Assembly (NCBI GenBank): GCA_026391355.1 | Contig: JAPLDH010000077.1 | Location: forward strand, 124,001 to 188,000 | From: Bacteroidota bacterium | GTDB lineage: Bacteria > Bacteroidota > Bacteroidia > Bacteroidales > FEN-979 | Direction: 5' to 3' | Length of the DNA: 64,000 nt | Shown: piece by piece, positions 1 to 8,364 of the stretch | How the letters are laid out: the number at the start of each line of letters is the position of its first letter | Position numbering within the stretch: position 1 is the stretch's first letter | Notes under the pieces: generated by a model | What the model was told of the DNA's origin: nothing | The model's input: the letters and a program-made list of their open reading frames with translations, nothing else | Database searches by the model: none | Program-made: the position numbers and the translations under genes

Positions 1-485
1 ACCTTTGGGACTTCCACCAGGATCGACCCTGTGGCTGCGGTCAGATATGTCGGCAGGTGAATCCCGAAATCCCTCAGAAAACTGACAACATAGCCGCTCC
101 AACCCACAGAAACAGTGGAAGCTGCAAAAAGGTATTCAAGGATAAGATCCCATCCGATGATCCAGGCAAGAAATTCTCCCAGCGTTGCATATGCATAGGT
201 ATATGCACTCCCTGCAATGGGTATCATGGATGCGAACTCAGCATAACATAAACCGGCAAAGGCACAGGCGATCCCTGAAATAATAAAGGAGATCACAATG
301 GCAGGCCCTGCATATTGCGCTGCAGCCTGTCCGGAAAGAACAAATATGCCAGCGCCTATGATGGCGCCAATTCCAAGTGTTGTGAGATTGGTGGCTGTAA
401 GTGTTCGTTTGAAGCCATGACTGGAATTGGATGCCTCATCCATGAGATGATGGATGGACTTGGTTCTGAATAATCTGTTTGCCAT
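1..485 (-). CDS. APC-family amino acid permease, N-terminal part
   Basis: The reading frame begins at the ATG at 485 and runs off the left edge, giving about 161 residues of an amino acid-polyamine-cation (APC) superfamily transporter of the cationic amino-acid permease type. After a cytoplasmic tail of about 30 residues comes the glycine-rich first helix with GAIIGAGIFVLSG (residues 40-52), the substrate-binding signature of the family. Helices 2 and 3 follow (AGPAIVISFIISGIACAFAGLCYAE, then SAYTYAYATLGEFLAWIIGWDLILEYLFA). It would import or exchange an amino acid across the inner membrane. It lies 31 bp downstream of the phosphotransbutyrylase gene on the same strand, so the two may be co-transcribed. 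The substrate cannot be told from this half. Confidence 0.85.
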   Translation of the reverse strand, partial: MANRLFRTKSIHHLMDEASNSSHGFKRTLTATNLTTLGIGAIIGAGIFVLSGQAAAQYAGPAIVISFIISGIACAFAGLCYAEFASMIPIAGSAYTYAYATLGEFLAWIIGWDLILEYLFAASTVSVGWSGYVVSFLRDFGIHLPTYLTAATGSILVEVPK

Positions 486-516
486 AAAAGGAAAGTATTA
501 ATCAATGAGGCAGGGT

Positions 517-1443
517 TCAGTTCACAGCCGCAGCCATAACGATGCTATCCTGTTTGGATTGTTCAGTATCGGATCTTGAAGTTAATACAATGGGTGCTGA
601 GGCTCCCAGAATGCAGGCTGCAAGTTTTGCGTTCGCAGAAAATCCGAAAGCCTTATAAAGCACATTACCTGCTTCTATATCAGGAACTACCAGGAGATCG
701 GCATCTCCTGCAACTTCACTCACAATGCCTTTGTGTTTTGCACTTTCCATGCTTACTGCATTGTCGTATGCAAGTGGGCCGTCAATAATACAATTTTTGA
801 TTTGCCCTCTTTGATTCATCTTTGATATCATAGCAGCTTCCATTGTAGCCGGCATGGATTCGTTGACCATTTCAACAGCACAAAGCAGGGCTACTTTCGG
901 TTTTGCCAAACCCAGTTTGTTCATGAATTCCACGGCATTGTTGATAAGGGCAATCTTCGTTTTCAGATCAGGAGCAATAAGCATGGCTGCATCCGTTAAT
1001 CCCAGCAATTTGTGATAGGTAGGAATCTCAAAAAGTGCAAAATGCGACAAAACATCCCCTTTACGAAGTCCGTTCTCTTTATCAAGAACTCCCCTCAATA
1101 AGACTGCCGTAGGTACATTCCCTTTCATCAGGATATCTGCCTGCTTATCATGAACCATCTTTACTGCAATTCTCACTGCATTGGAATCATTCTCTTCATT
1201 AACGATAGAAAGATTCGAAATATCCAGGTTCAGCTTCGAAGCAATTTCCCGGATCTGTTTTTCTGAACCAACCAGTACTGCGTCAATCAGGTTTTTCTTT
1301 ACAACAGAACAAACAGCGCCCAGCGAATGTTCATCGTGGGCAACTGCCAGAACCAGTTTTTTCTTCTTTGATTGTTTTGCAAGTTCATATAGATCAGATA
1401 GTTTTGTAAGACCGGTATTCCCGGTTGCATCATTGATTGTCAT
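517..1443 (-). CDS. ptb: Phosphate butyryltransferase / phosphate acyltransferase (PTA_PTB family)
   Basis: This 308-residue protein has the usual length of phosphate butyryltransferases. It would interconvert butyryl-CoA (or another short acyl-CoA) and the acyl phosphate during fermentation in the cytosol. The C-terminal signature of the Pta/Ptb family is clear: DADLLVVPDIEAGNVLYKAF followed by AACILGASAPIVLTSRSD, and KGNVPTAVLLRGVL sits in the central part. It is too short for a full bacterial Pta with its regulatory domains, which favours Ptb. Butyrate kinase, the usual partner, is not next to it in this window; an amino-acid permease follows 31 bp downstream. Acetyl versus butyryl specificity cannot be read from sequence. 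Confidence 0.82.
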   Translation of the reverse strand: MTINDATGNTGLTKLSDLYELAKQSKKKKLVLAVAHDEHSLGAVCSVVKKNLIDAVLVGSEKQIREIASKLNLDISNLSIVNEENDSNAVRIAVKMVHDKQADILMKGNVPTAVLLRGVLDKENGLRKGDVLSHFALFEIPTYHKLLGLTDAAMLIAPDLKTKIALINNAVEFMNKLGLAKPKVALLCAVEMVNESMPATMEAAMISKMNQRGQIKNCIIDGPLAYDNAVSMESAKHKGIVSEVAGDADLLVVPDIEAGNVLYKAFGFSANAKLAACILGASAPIVLTSRSDTEQSKQDSIVMAAAVN

Positions 1444-1569
1444 GGTACCATACCTCCCTGTGTTTTACTGGTTAGGACTTATCTAAGTAAATGTATTACT
1501 TCAACAAACGTACATGAATTTTATAAATTACACAACCTTATATGAAAAAATATTCATCAAAAATATTTC

Positions 1570-1577
1570 TACCTTTG
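1570..1577 (+). promoter_or_regulatory. Bacteroidota -7 promoter element upstream of tnaA
   Basis: TACCTTTG is a full match to the Bacteroidota -7 consensus TAnnTTTG. It lies 23 bp before the ATG at 1601 and so argues against the longer reading frame that opens at 1514. No convincing -33 TTTG is seen at the usual distance. Confidence 0.6.
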
Positions 1578-1600
1578 TATGCGGTAAAAAAATTTCATCT

Positions 1601-2974
1601 ATGGAACTTCCTTTTGCAGAATCGTATAAAATCAAGATGGTGGAAACGATCCGGAAAAGTAACCGGGAAGAACGGGAACAATGGATCAGGGAAGCTAAGT
1701 ACAATCTTTTTCGTTTAAAAAGCGAACAGGTTTTCATCGACCTTCTCACCGATTCCGGAACAGGCGCCATGAGTGATAAACAATGGGCAGAAATGTTACT
1801 TGGTGATGAAAGTTATGCAGGAGCATCTTCATTTTATAAGCTGAAAGAAGCGGTAAAAGATATCACAGGATTTGATTATTTTCTTCCGACCCATCAGGGA
1901 AGAGCCGCAGAGAATGTACTCTTCTCCGTGCTTGTCAAGGAGGAAAATATAGTGCCCGGTAATTCTCATTTTGACACAACAAAAGGTCATATCGAATTCC
2001 GTAAAGCCTTTGCAGTGGATTGTACAATCGATGAGGCATTTGATACAACCCTTTTACATCCGTTTAAAGGAAATGTTGACCTTGGTAAACTCGAGGAAGT
2101 ACTAAATAAGGACTGCGACAAGGTTCCTTTCATTATTGTAACAATCACCTGCAATTCTTCCGGTGGTCAGCCTGTTTCAATGGAAAACCTGAGATCTGTC
2201 AGGAAATTAGCTGACCGTTATCATAAATTGATCGTTTTCGATTCCGCAAGGTTTGCAGAGAATGCCTATTTTATTAAGATTCGTGAAAAAGGGTATGAAA
2301 CAAAGACCATTCGTGAAATTGCACGGGAAATGTTCTCTTACGCTGATGCCATGACCATGAGTTGTAAAAAAGATGCAATCGTAAATATGGGTGGCTTTAT
2401 TGGCATGAGGGATCCTCTTCTGTTCGAACAAGCGAGTGTTTTCAATATTATGTTTGAAGGTTATATCACCTATGGCGGACTATCGGGAAGAGATATGAAC
2501 GCTATTGCCATAGGTCTGTATGAAGGCACTGAGTTTGATTATCTTGAAACAAGGGTTCGGCAGGTTGAATACCTAGGGAATAAGCTGATCAGTTATGGGA
2601 TCCCCCTTCAGCTTCCGGTTGGAGGACATGGTGTTTTTGTAGATGCCAAAAGGTTTCTGTCGAATCTTCCCAAGGAACAATTCCAGGCACAAACACTTGC
2701 TGTTCAGCTTTACCTGGAATCTGGTGTGAGGGGTGTCGAAATTGGCGCCTTGCTGGCTGATCGTGATCCGGTTACCCGCGAAAACCGTTACCCTGTACTT
2801 GAGTTTTTACGTCTTGCCATTCCCCGCAGGGTTTATACCAATAATCATATGGATCTTGTTGCCGCCTCACTTAAAAATATTTTTGACCGCAGAAATGATG
2901 TTACACAGGGTTTTAAGATTCTGAAAGAGGCCAACATAATGAGGCATTTTACCGTGGAGCTTGATCTTGCCTGA
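1601..2974 (+). CDS. tnaA: Tryptophanase (PLP-dependent beta-eliminating lyase)
   Basis: This 457-residue PLP enzyme of the tryptophanase/tyrosine phenol-lyase family would cleave L-tryptophan to indole, pyruvate and ammonia in the cytosol. Family landmarks are FIDLLTDSGTGAMSDKQW (45-62), PTHQGR (96-101), DSARFAENAYF (214-224) and the PLP-binding MSCKKDA (residues 253-259, second lysine). Two diagnostic sites point to tryptophanase rather than tyrosine phenol-lyase: Asp125 in FDTTKGH, where the phenol-lyase has Thr, and Ile381 in VEIG, where it has the phenol-binding Arg of SMERG. The start at 1601 is chosen because the frame upstream of it contains the promoter element at 1570. Tyrosine phenol-lyase remains a weaker alternative because TDSGTxAMSDKQW is phenol-lyase-like. 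No TnaC-like leader peptide was seen. Confidence 0.9.
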   Translation: MELPFAESYKIKMVETIRKSNREEREQWIREAKYNLFRLKSEQVFIDLLTDSGTGAMSDKQWAEMLLGDESYAGASSFYKLKEAVKDITGFDYFLPTHQGRAAENVLFSVLVKEENIVPGNSHFDTTKGHIEFRKAFAVDCTIDEAFDTTLLHPFKGNVDLGKLEEVLNKDCDKVPFIIVTITCNSSGGQPVSMENLRSVRKLADRYHKLIVFDSARFAENAYFIKIREKGYETKTIREIAREMFSYADAMTMSCKKDAIVNMGGFIGMRDPLLFEQASVFNIMFEGYITYGGLSGRDMNAIAIGLYEGTEFDYLETRVRQVEYLGNKLISYGIPLQLPVGGHGVFVDAKRFLSNLPKEQFQAQTLAVQLYLESGVRGVEIGALLADRDPVTRENRYPVLEFLRLAIPRRVYTNNHMDLVAASLKNIFDRRNDVTQGFKILKEANIMRHFTVELDLA

Positions 2975-3051
2975 TCTTTTCTATGGATACACAAAAGAAA
3001 ATCATCTTGCTCCTTGAAAATAACAAGGATAAATGACCTCGAAATGCTTTC

Positions 3052-3086
3052 TATTGCCTATTGCCTATTGCCTAATGCCTAATGCC
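3052..3086. repeat. Heptanucleotide tandem array (TATTGCC x3, TAATGCC x2)
   Basis: Five head-to-tail 7-bp units fill 35 bp of the gap between tnaA and mntP: three TATTGCC followed by two TAATGCC. It is one of six 7-bp-period arrays in the window; the units differ between sites. Confidence 0.9.
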
Positions 3087-3122
3087 TTGTAAGAACAATG
3101 ACACCTAAGTAAGAACAGCCCA

Positions 3123-3686
3123 ATGTCATTTCTCGAACTGATACTGATTGCTCTGGGTCTGAGTATGGATTGTTTTGCAGTTTCGATCAGTTTCGGTGCG
3201 GCAAAAAAAATCACGCGGCCGGATGCATTGCGGATGGCGTTTTTTTTCGGTCTTTTCCAAGGATTGATGCCGCTGGTCGGATGGCTGGTCGGTGATCTTT
3301 TCAAAAATGCGATTGAGTCGTTTGATCATTGGCTGGCTTTCAGCGTTCTTGCCTTCATCGGCATAAAAATGATCGTTCAGGCATTTCACGATGATCATGC
3401 AAAAAAAACATTGAATATCAGGAAGACCTCAGTCCTGTTAAGTCTCTCCATCGCTACCAGCATCGATGCCCTGATCACTGGGGTCAGTTTTGGATTCATC
3501 CGGGTAAATATTCTCAACGCAGCGATCATCATCACACTGGTTACTTTCCTTGTAACCGGTATTGGCGCTAAACTTGGCAGTAAAACCCATTTCCTCTCTC
3601 CCCGGGCTGCTGAAATCCTCGGGGGAGTGATCCTGATCGGGATTGGGTTGAAAGTGTTGGGGGATCATCTTGGGATTTGGGGATGA
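3123..3686 (+). CDS. mntP: MntP-family manganese exporter
   Basis: This 187-residue, six-helix inner-membrane protein matches MntP (formerly DUF204), which pumps Mn2+ out of the cell. The family is an internal duplication with an acidic residue in each half. Here these are LGLSMDCFAVSISFGAA near the start (Asp at residue 16) and ATSIDALITGVSFGFI in the second half. Length and helix pattern are normal for the family. It is probably transcribed alone: tnaA ends 148 bp upstream with a heptamer array between them, and queD has its own promoter element just after mntP. No manganese riboswitch was recognised upstream. Confidence 0.9.
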   Translation: MSFLELILIALGLSMDCFAVSISFGAAKKITRPDALRMAFFFGLFQGLMPLVGWLVGDLFKNAIESFDHWLAFSVLAFIGIKMIVQAFHDDHAKKTLNIRKTSVLLSLSIATSIDALITGVSFGFIRVNILNAAIIITLVTFLVTGIGAKLGSKTHFLSPRAAEILGGVILIGIGLKVLGDHLGIWG

Positions 3687-3703
3687 TTTCCTGAATAATT
3701 CAA

Positions 3704-3711
3704 TACCTTTG
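3704..3711 (+). promoter_or_regulatory. Bacteroidota -7 promoter element upstream of queD
   Basis: TACCTTTG matches TAnnTTTG exactly and ends 17 bp before the ATG at 3729. A TTTG at 3676-3679 could be the -33 element but is 24 bp away, slightly more than usual. The element overlaps a GTG at 3711 that would otherwise be a possible start, which supports starting at 3729. Confidence 0.55.
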
Positions 3712-3728
3712 TGGCTGAAACAAGCAAG

Positions 3729-4178
3729 ATGACAGTTATCAGGATCACAAAAAAGTTCAGGTTTGAAGCGGCTCATGCATTGAGCGGATACGATGGTCTT
3801 TGCAGGAATATCCATGGACACTCCTACGAATTGTCGGTAACGGTTTCAGGTACCCCGGTCACCAACGATCTTTCACCAAAAAAAGGAATGGTCATTGATT
3901 TTTCCGACATCAAGGAAATTGTTAAGAAGAATATTGTAGATAAATTTGATCATGCTTTAATTCTCGGGCGAGATTTTTTTGATAAAAGCCCGGGCGATCT
4001 TAAGGAACCCTTTGAAAATATCATCTTTGTTGATTATCAACCAACCAGCGAAAACATGCTGATTGATTTTGCAGGAAGGATCACGGAATTCCTGCCTCCG
4101 TATGTCAAACTCCACAGTCTCAGATTAAAAGAAACCGCGAACTCATTTGCTGAATGGTTCGCGGCTGATAACGAGTAA
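3729..4178 (+). CDS. queD: 6-carboxy-5,6,7,8-tetrahydropterin synthase (QueD/PTPS family)
   Basis: This 149-residue protein belongs to the 6-pyruvoyl-tetrahydropterin synthase fold. In bacteria it most often converts dihydroneopterin triphosphate to 6-carboxytetrahydropterin, the second step toward queuosine and other 7-deazaguanines. The zinc ligands are visible: His16 in FEAAHAL and His29/His31 in CRNIHGH. The catalytic Cys25 is in the same motif, and the Asp74-His75 pair (DKFDHALIL) and Glu135 (LKETANSF) are also present. The other queuosine genes (queC, queE) are not in the window, so the pathway link is by family only. A sepiapterin-type side activity cannot be excluded. Confidence 0.88.
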   Translation: MTVIRITKKFRFEAAHALSGYDGLCRNIHGHSYELSVTVSGTPVTNDLSPKKGMVIDFSDIKEIVKKNIVDKFDHALILGRDFFDKSPGDLKEPFENIIFVDYQPTSENMLIDFAGRITEFLPPYVKLHSLRLKETANSFAEWFAADNE

Positions 4179-4206
4179 GAAGAGTAAAGCGAGCGATTCT
4201 GAGTAA

Positions 4207-6231
4207 TTATTTATTGATGATGAACTTCTTAACCACAGAGCCACCCTCTGAGGAACGGATCTTCAGAAAATAATATCCCGATTCCATTCCCGACCTGTCA
4301 AAATTCAACACATTATTACCTTTTCTGAGATTATTATTGATTTCCTTAACCTGTTGCCCGGTAATATTGGTTATGGTAAGGGTAACAGGAAGGTTCCTGG
4401 AAACATTGATCAAAATGCTTCCCTGCCCGGAAACCGGATTCGGGTAAACATCACCAATGCTGTTCATGAATTTTGGAAGGTTGTCATTAATGCCAAAAAC
4501 AACAGTTCCTTCATGAACCGTAAAATCAACATTTGCTGTCGGGTTTGTGATTGACAGGGTCACTATTGCAGGTGTAGTTTGTTTTCCGGCAATTTCTGGA
4601 TAGATGGTATAATGACCGAGGGCCACATCCGGGAATGAAAACAGTCCGTTCTCGTCTGTTAAAACATACGTTAATGGCAGATTGTCAGCATCCAGAATCA
4701 ACACTTCAACATTCGGAGCAGAACTTCCATAGTTGCTTACTCTTGCATCCTGTGTGATGGTCCCGTTTATCAGCCCGGGTCCTTCCCCATATCCAGGGGC
4801 AGCGATCAGATGAATGGAGTACGGGTTATCCGGCTGACCCAGTTCAATCAGGTTAGCTGTTGTCCAGTTTGCAGCATGTTCATAATAGGTAGGGATATAA
4901 TCATTGAAATAAACTGAATTTGAAGTCAGTTCAGCTTTCACGTAATAATGACCCGGAAGAACGCCTCCGAACCAGTACATTCCACTTGAATCTGTTACCA
5001 TCGTGGTATCCTTCATGGTGATAACTCCCTGATCATTTTTCAAAAGGTAAACATACCCGTGATCTGCATAATGATCTCCTGCACGGACATAACCCCAGAG
5101 GTCACATGTTGCATGCAGGTATATTTCCAATGTCCGTGTCCAGGAGCAGCCGAGGGAATCAACAGTTGTCAGAGTAACAGTATAACTGCCTGCAGAGGGA
5201 TAGGTATAGATGACATTTTTACCGGTTAAGTACACGGAGCCGGTATCGCTCATGTGCCAGGTATAGGTAGTAGGATATGGACTATTGGTATGTCCTTCAA
5301 ATGTGACAGTTAAAAAGTTTGTAGCGTAAGTGATGGAGTTCTCACAATTGTAATTGCTTTCTCCCACAACGATCTCCTGGCATGTTGTATTCTCACAGCT
5401 ATCTCCTTGAATTGTAAGGCAAACATTGTAGTTGCCGGCAACTGTGAAAACATGATGAGGATCGGGTGTGGTTGACGTATTCATTATTCCTGATGAAGGA
5501 TCGCCGAAATCCCATAAACGGGAAGAATAATTACCGGTTGACTGATCCCAGAAATGAACACTCAGATTTCCTCCAAGGCTGTCGGGAGAATAAATGAATG
5601 CCGCATGACAGCCGCTAGTCCCTGCAATAATGACCTCCTCACAGGTCATATCCTGGCAACTGTCGCCGTAAATTGTGAGGCAAACATGATAAACACCCGG
5701 GAAGAAATAATGCCAGGGATCAACCAACGTTGAAGTGTTAGCTGTTCCAGAAGCCGGATCATCAAATTGCCATATGCGGGAAGTATAGACGCCTGTCGAC
5801 TGATCCCAGAAATGAACAGGCTGAGGTACACTTCCTGAGTCGGACGAATGAATGAAAGTAGCATGACAACCCGATGTATTGCCAGCAGAAATCGTATGGC
5901 AGGTCACATCCTGACAACTGTCGCCTGTAATTGTGAGACAAACATTATATAACCCCGGAGTTGCATAACTATGATGTGGGTCGTGAGTTGTTCCGGCAGG
6001 GGTTCCATCCCCGAAATCCCACAAGAGGGAAGTATAATTACCGGTCGACTGATCGAGGAAATGAATTGTCAGTGAACTTGCATTCGTATCATGCGAAGAA
6101 GTAAAAACCGCATGACAATTTGCAGAGGAATCGGGAGTGATTGCTCCGGCTGAGTGAACCGTTGAAGCAAATAAGGCTGCATTGAAAAGCAGGCTGATCA
6201 CCAGAATGAAAAAGCGCGTAGATCTTTTCAT
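4207..6231 (-). CDS. Secreted PKD-repeat protein with T9SS sorting domain
   Basis: This is a 674-residue predicted surface or secreted protein. The start at 6231 gives a proper signal peptide (KRSTRFFILVISLLFNAALF); the frame continues 30 codons further upstream without one. Three near-identical PKD modules come first, each with a WDFGD/WQFDD core and CLTIxGDSCxxxTC. A fourth, divergent PKD module (YTYPSAGSYTVTLTT) follows, then two carboxypeptidase-regulatory-like beta-sandwiches (TDSSGMYWFGGVLPGHYYVKA; TDENGLFSFPDVALGHYTIY). The C-terminus is a type-A T9SS sorting domain (DVYPNPVSGQG to SGYYFLKIRSSEGG, ending KKFIINK). It is most likely an adhesin or cell-surface scaffold; no catalytic domain is seen. 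Confidence 0.88.
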   Translation of the reverse strand: MKRSTRFFILVISLLFNAALFASTVHSAGAITPDSSANCHAVFTSSHDTNASSLTIHFLDQSTGNYTSLLWDFGDGTPAGTTHDPHHSYATPGLYNVCLTITGDSCQDVTCHTISAGNTSGCHATFIHSSDSGSVPQPVHFWDQSTGVYTSRIWQFDDPASGTANTSTLVDPWHYFFPGVYHVCLTIYGDSCQDMTCEEVIIAGTSGCHAAFIYSPDSLGGNLSVHFWDQSTGNYSSRLWDFGDPSSGIMNTSTTPDPHHVFTVAGNYNVCLTIQGDSCENTTCQEIVVGESNYNCENSITYATNFLTVTFEGHTNSPYPTTYTWHMSDTGSVYLTGKNVIYTYPSAGSYTVTLTTVDSLGCSWTRTLEIYLHATCDLWGYVRAGDHYADHGYVYLLKNDQGVITMKDTTMVTDSSGMYWFGGVLPGHYYVKAELTSNSVYFNDYIPTYYEHAANWTTANLIELGQPDNPYSIHLIAAPGYGEGPGLINGTITQDARVSNYGSSAPNVEVLILDADNLPLTYVLTDENGLFSFPDVALGHYTIYPEIAGKQTTPAIVTLSITNPTANVDFTVHEGTVVFGINDNLPKFMNSIGDVYPNPVSGQGSILINVSRNLPVTLTITNITGQQVKEINNNLRKGNNVLNFDRSGMESGYYFLKIRSSEGGSVVKKFIINK

Positions 6232-6349
6232 AAAAAAATTTTTAGCATAAATACAAATATCGTTATTATCTGATAGACACCCGATCATATTATGGTTGCC
6301 TGTAAGTGTAAATAATTTCACATTTCCTTTAACCGGGAAACCATAAATA

Positions 6350-6973
6350 TTATGATGGGTTTATGGTTGATTTCCGGAAATTTTTCTCAAAAAAGACCTG
6401 TCCCTTTTCGCTTAGGATTCCATGCAGATGATAGAAGAACAATTGGTGAAAGACCTTCAGTGAAGTAATTTCCTCAATGGAAAAGAGATCATTTTCAAAC
6501 ATATTTTCCACGCGGAACACATGGAGTTTTGCAATGACTTTGGAATTGATATCCTTCCTGTAAAGACCCTCCTTTTTGCCTTTATTAAGGTTACGGTAAG
6601 CGGATTCAAATATCCTTTTCCGCCTGATCTCCCGGAATCTTGTATGAAGGTCAGGGTAATATTTCCGGATGTCGTATTCCATGGATGGGTTATAATCCAT
6701 GAACATTGTATGGATCAGCTTATAAACTTCGAGAAGTTCTTCCACAGCATTCAGGTTCCTTTTTTCGATCTGGGTATAGTAACCACCCCGCTTTTCATAT
6801 TCCTGTAAAAGTACCCGGCTGACAAGATCCTCCTTATCCTTAAAATGTTCGTAAAGTGTTTTTTTTGAAATGCAAAGATGCCTGGCAACATCATCCATGG
6901 TTACACTCTTGATTCCATAACGCTGGTAAAGCTTGCTGACATGGCCGACAATATGAAGGACTTTTTCTTCCAT
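6350..6973 (-). CDS. TetR/AcrR-family transcriptional regulator
   Basis: This 207-residue protein has an N-terminal TetR helix-turn-helix (VTMDDVARHLCISKKTLYEHFKDKEDLV, residues 24-51) and a divergent ligand-binding half. It follows the MFS gene on the same strand after a 109-bp gap, so that transporter is a plausible target; this is inference. It is a paralog of the TetR protein at 47529-48158: both share an acidic-aromatic segment, PSMEYDIRKYYPD here and PSMTFDLKKYYPD there, in the same position. A perfect -7 element lies only 4 bp upstream of the ATG, which suggests a leaderless or nearly leaderless mRNA. Confidence 0.88.
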   Translation of the reverse strand: MEEKVLHIVGHVSKLYQRYGIKSVTMDDVARHLCISKKTLYEHFKDKEDLVSRVLLQEYEKRGGYYTQIEKRNLNAVEELLEVYKLIHTMFMDYNPSMEYDIRKYYPDLHTRFREIRRKRIFESAYRNLNKGKKEGLYRKDINSKVIAKLHVFRVENMFENDLFSIEEITSLKVFHQLFFYHLHGILSEKGQVFFEKNFRKSTINPS

Positions 6974-6977
6974 GCGG

Positions 6978-6985
6978 CAAAGATA
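6978..6985 (-). promoter_or_regulatory. -7 promoter element abutting the tetR start codon
   Basis: Read on the minus strand this is TATCTTTG, an exact TAnnTTTG. Its last base is 4 bp from the ATG at 6973, so the expected transcription start falls on or next to the start codon. Confidence 0.5.
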
Positions 6986-7050
6986 ATAAATAATGAGCCA
7001 TGGAAACTTTTTCTATCGAAAAGTTTTTTCTGTCTCCGATTTCCTTAATT

Positions 7051-7077
7051 AACTCAACCCCTTAATGGGGGTGAGTT
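7051..7077. repeat. Palindrome of the AACTCACCCCC family / possible terminator
   Basis: AACTCAACCCC, a 5-base loop, then GGGGGTGAGTT form an 11-bp stem with one mismatch just after the MFS stop codon. On the minus strand no T-run follows, so it is at best a weak intrinsic terminator. The arm sequence recurs at 49978 and 63260. Confidence 0.7.
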
Positions 7078-7082
7078 TCTTA

Positions 7083-8249
7083 CTATTTCGCTGCCAATAT
7101 TAAATAACACTTCAGGGTAAACCTTAAAAAGAAAAGCAATCCAACAGTTGCAATTCCCGAACAAACAAGGAATGCGGCCCCAATGGAGGAAACCTGCGAA
7201 ATGAATCCGGTCAGGATCATCCCTAGTCCCATTCCGAGATCGAGTAAAGTAAATAATGTGGAATTTGCGGCACCCCTGCGGCCGGGGGGTACAATATTGT
7301 TGGCCATGGTTTGAAAAGTCGGCCAGATGACTCCGTTTCCGAAACCCAGGATAATTGCAGAACCAAAATACCCTGCATCCGTTTTTACCATTGCAAGCAA
7401 AGGGAATCCTATGATTAACAATGAAAGACAGAATATGATGATCTTTCTGGGACCCTGCCGGTCCATTACCTTCCCTGAAGTAAACCTTGAAAGGATAATC
7501 CCTGCTGCATAAACCAGAAAAAAACCGGAAGCTTTGACAATTCCGATTTCATGACCGTACAGGGCTATAAAAGAAACCAGTCCTCCATAGGTCATCATGA
7601 TAATCAACAGGTTGATTGCCGGAAGTATTACTTTCATCTCAAACAGATTATCCCAGCGAAAAGCAATATGCTGAGAGGAAGAATGATAACGTGGATAATG
7701 GATCATGGATGCCAGACCAAAACTGACCATACTGATTGACAGGCCTGCCAGGAACATACCTGAATATCCGAGGTGCTGATAAATAAATGATCCGACTACC
7801 GGTCCCAATGCCATACCCAGGGTTGTGGAAATGCCAAAATAGCCAATCCCTTCCCCTCTTTTGTGGCGGGGAATAATATCGACTGCAATGGTGGAATTTG
7901 CCGTTGTGGTGACACCCCATGTAAATCCATGGAGGAACCGGACAACAAGAATAAAAAGGATGGTAAAAGCAAACAGGTACCCGGCAAAGATAGAGCCATA
8001 AAGTAAAAGTGCGGTCAGGAAGATGGTCTTCCTGCCAAGCCTGTCAAGGCCAAATCCGGTAAAGGGGCGGATAAGTACCGCAGCTATCGTATAGGCCGCC
8101 ATTGTTATCCCGACGATACTATCGGGGGTATGAAGATTCTGTGAAATATAAACGGGAAGCGTTGAAACCAGGGAGTAATAAGCGCAACACATCAGGAAAT
8201 TCGAAGATGCAAGCAGCGTAAAATCCTTATTCCAGACCTTTTGATTCAT
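7083..8249 (-). CDS. MFS transporter
   Basis: This 388-residue major facilitator has about twelve helices. The inter-helix motif DRLGRKTIFL between helices 2 and 3 and its weaker repeat DRQGPRKIII in the second half are typical of drug/proton-type or sugar MFS exporters. The start at 8249 is preferred because an exact -7 element (8258-8265) lies inside the longer frame that begins at 8333. The family is closest in style to YfcJ/arabinose-efflux-type permeases, but the substrate is unknown. A TetR gene follows on the same strand and may regulate it. The promoter leaves only a few bases of leader. Confidence 0.85.
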   Translation of the reverse strand: MNQKVWNKDFTLLASSNFLMCCAYYSLVSTLPVYISQNLHTPDSIVGITMAAYTIAAVLIRPFTGFGLDRLGRKTIFLTALLLYGSIFAGYLFAFTILFILVVRFLHGFTWGVTTTANSTIAVDIIPRHKRGEGIGYFGISTTLGMALGPVVGSFIYQHLGYSGMFLAGLSISMVSFGLASMIHYPRYHSSSQHIAFRWDNLFEMKVILPAINLLIIMMTYGGLVSFIALYGHEIGIVKASGFFLVYAAGIILSRFTSGKVMDRQGPRKIIIFCLSLLIIGFPLLAMVKTDAGYFGSAIILGFGNGVIWPTFQTMANNIVPPGRRGAANSTLFTLLDLGMGLGMILTGFISQVSSIGAAFLVCSGIATVGLLFFLRFTLKCYLILAAK

Positions 8250-8257
8250 GACCGGGA

Positions 8258-8265
8258 CAAAAGTA
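8258..8265 (-). promoter_or_regulatory. -7 promoter element of the MFS gene
   Basis: The minus strand reads TACTTTTG, an exact TAnnTTTG, ending 8 bp before the ATG at 8249. It decides the choice of the shorter start. Confidence 0.5.
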
Positions 8266-8364
8266 CGCTTTTCTGTCAGTATGCAGAATAATATTGTACA
8301 TTTACGCACATCAAGACCATAGCCCTTTTTCATTTTCTTTTTTTCAACATTTGATGATCATTGT

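Noticed and set aside
57-251. Plus-strand ORF at the left edge
   Set aside because: It is antisense to the amino-acid permease, whose membrane helices are clear on the minus strand.
1514-1600. Longer N-terminus for tryptophanase
   Set aside because: The extra 29 codons contain a perfect -7 promoter element and have no match to tryptophanase N-termini.
1601-2974. Tyrosine phenol-lyase instead of tryptophanase
   Set aside because: Asp in FDTTKGH and Ile in VEIG replace the Thr and Arg that the phenol-lyase needs for phenol binding.
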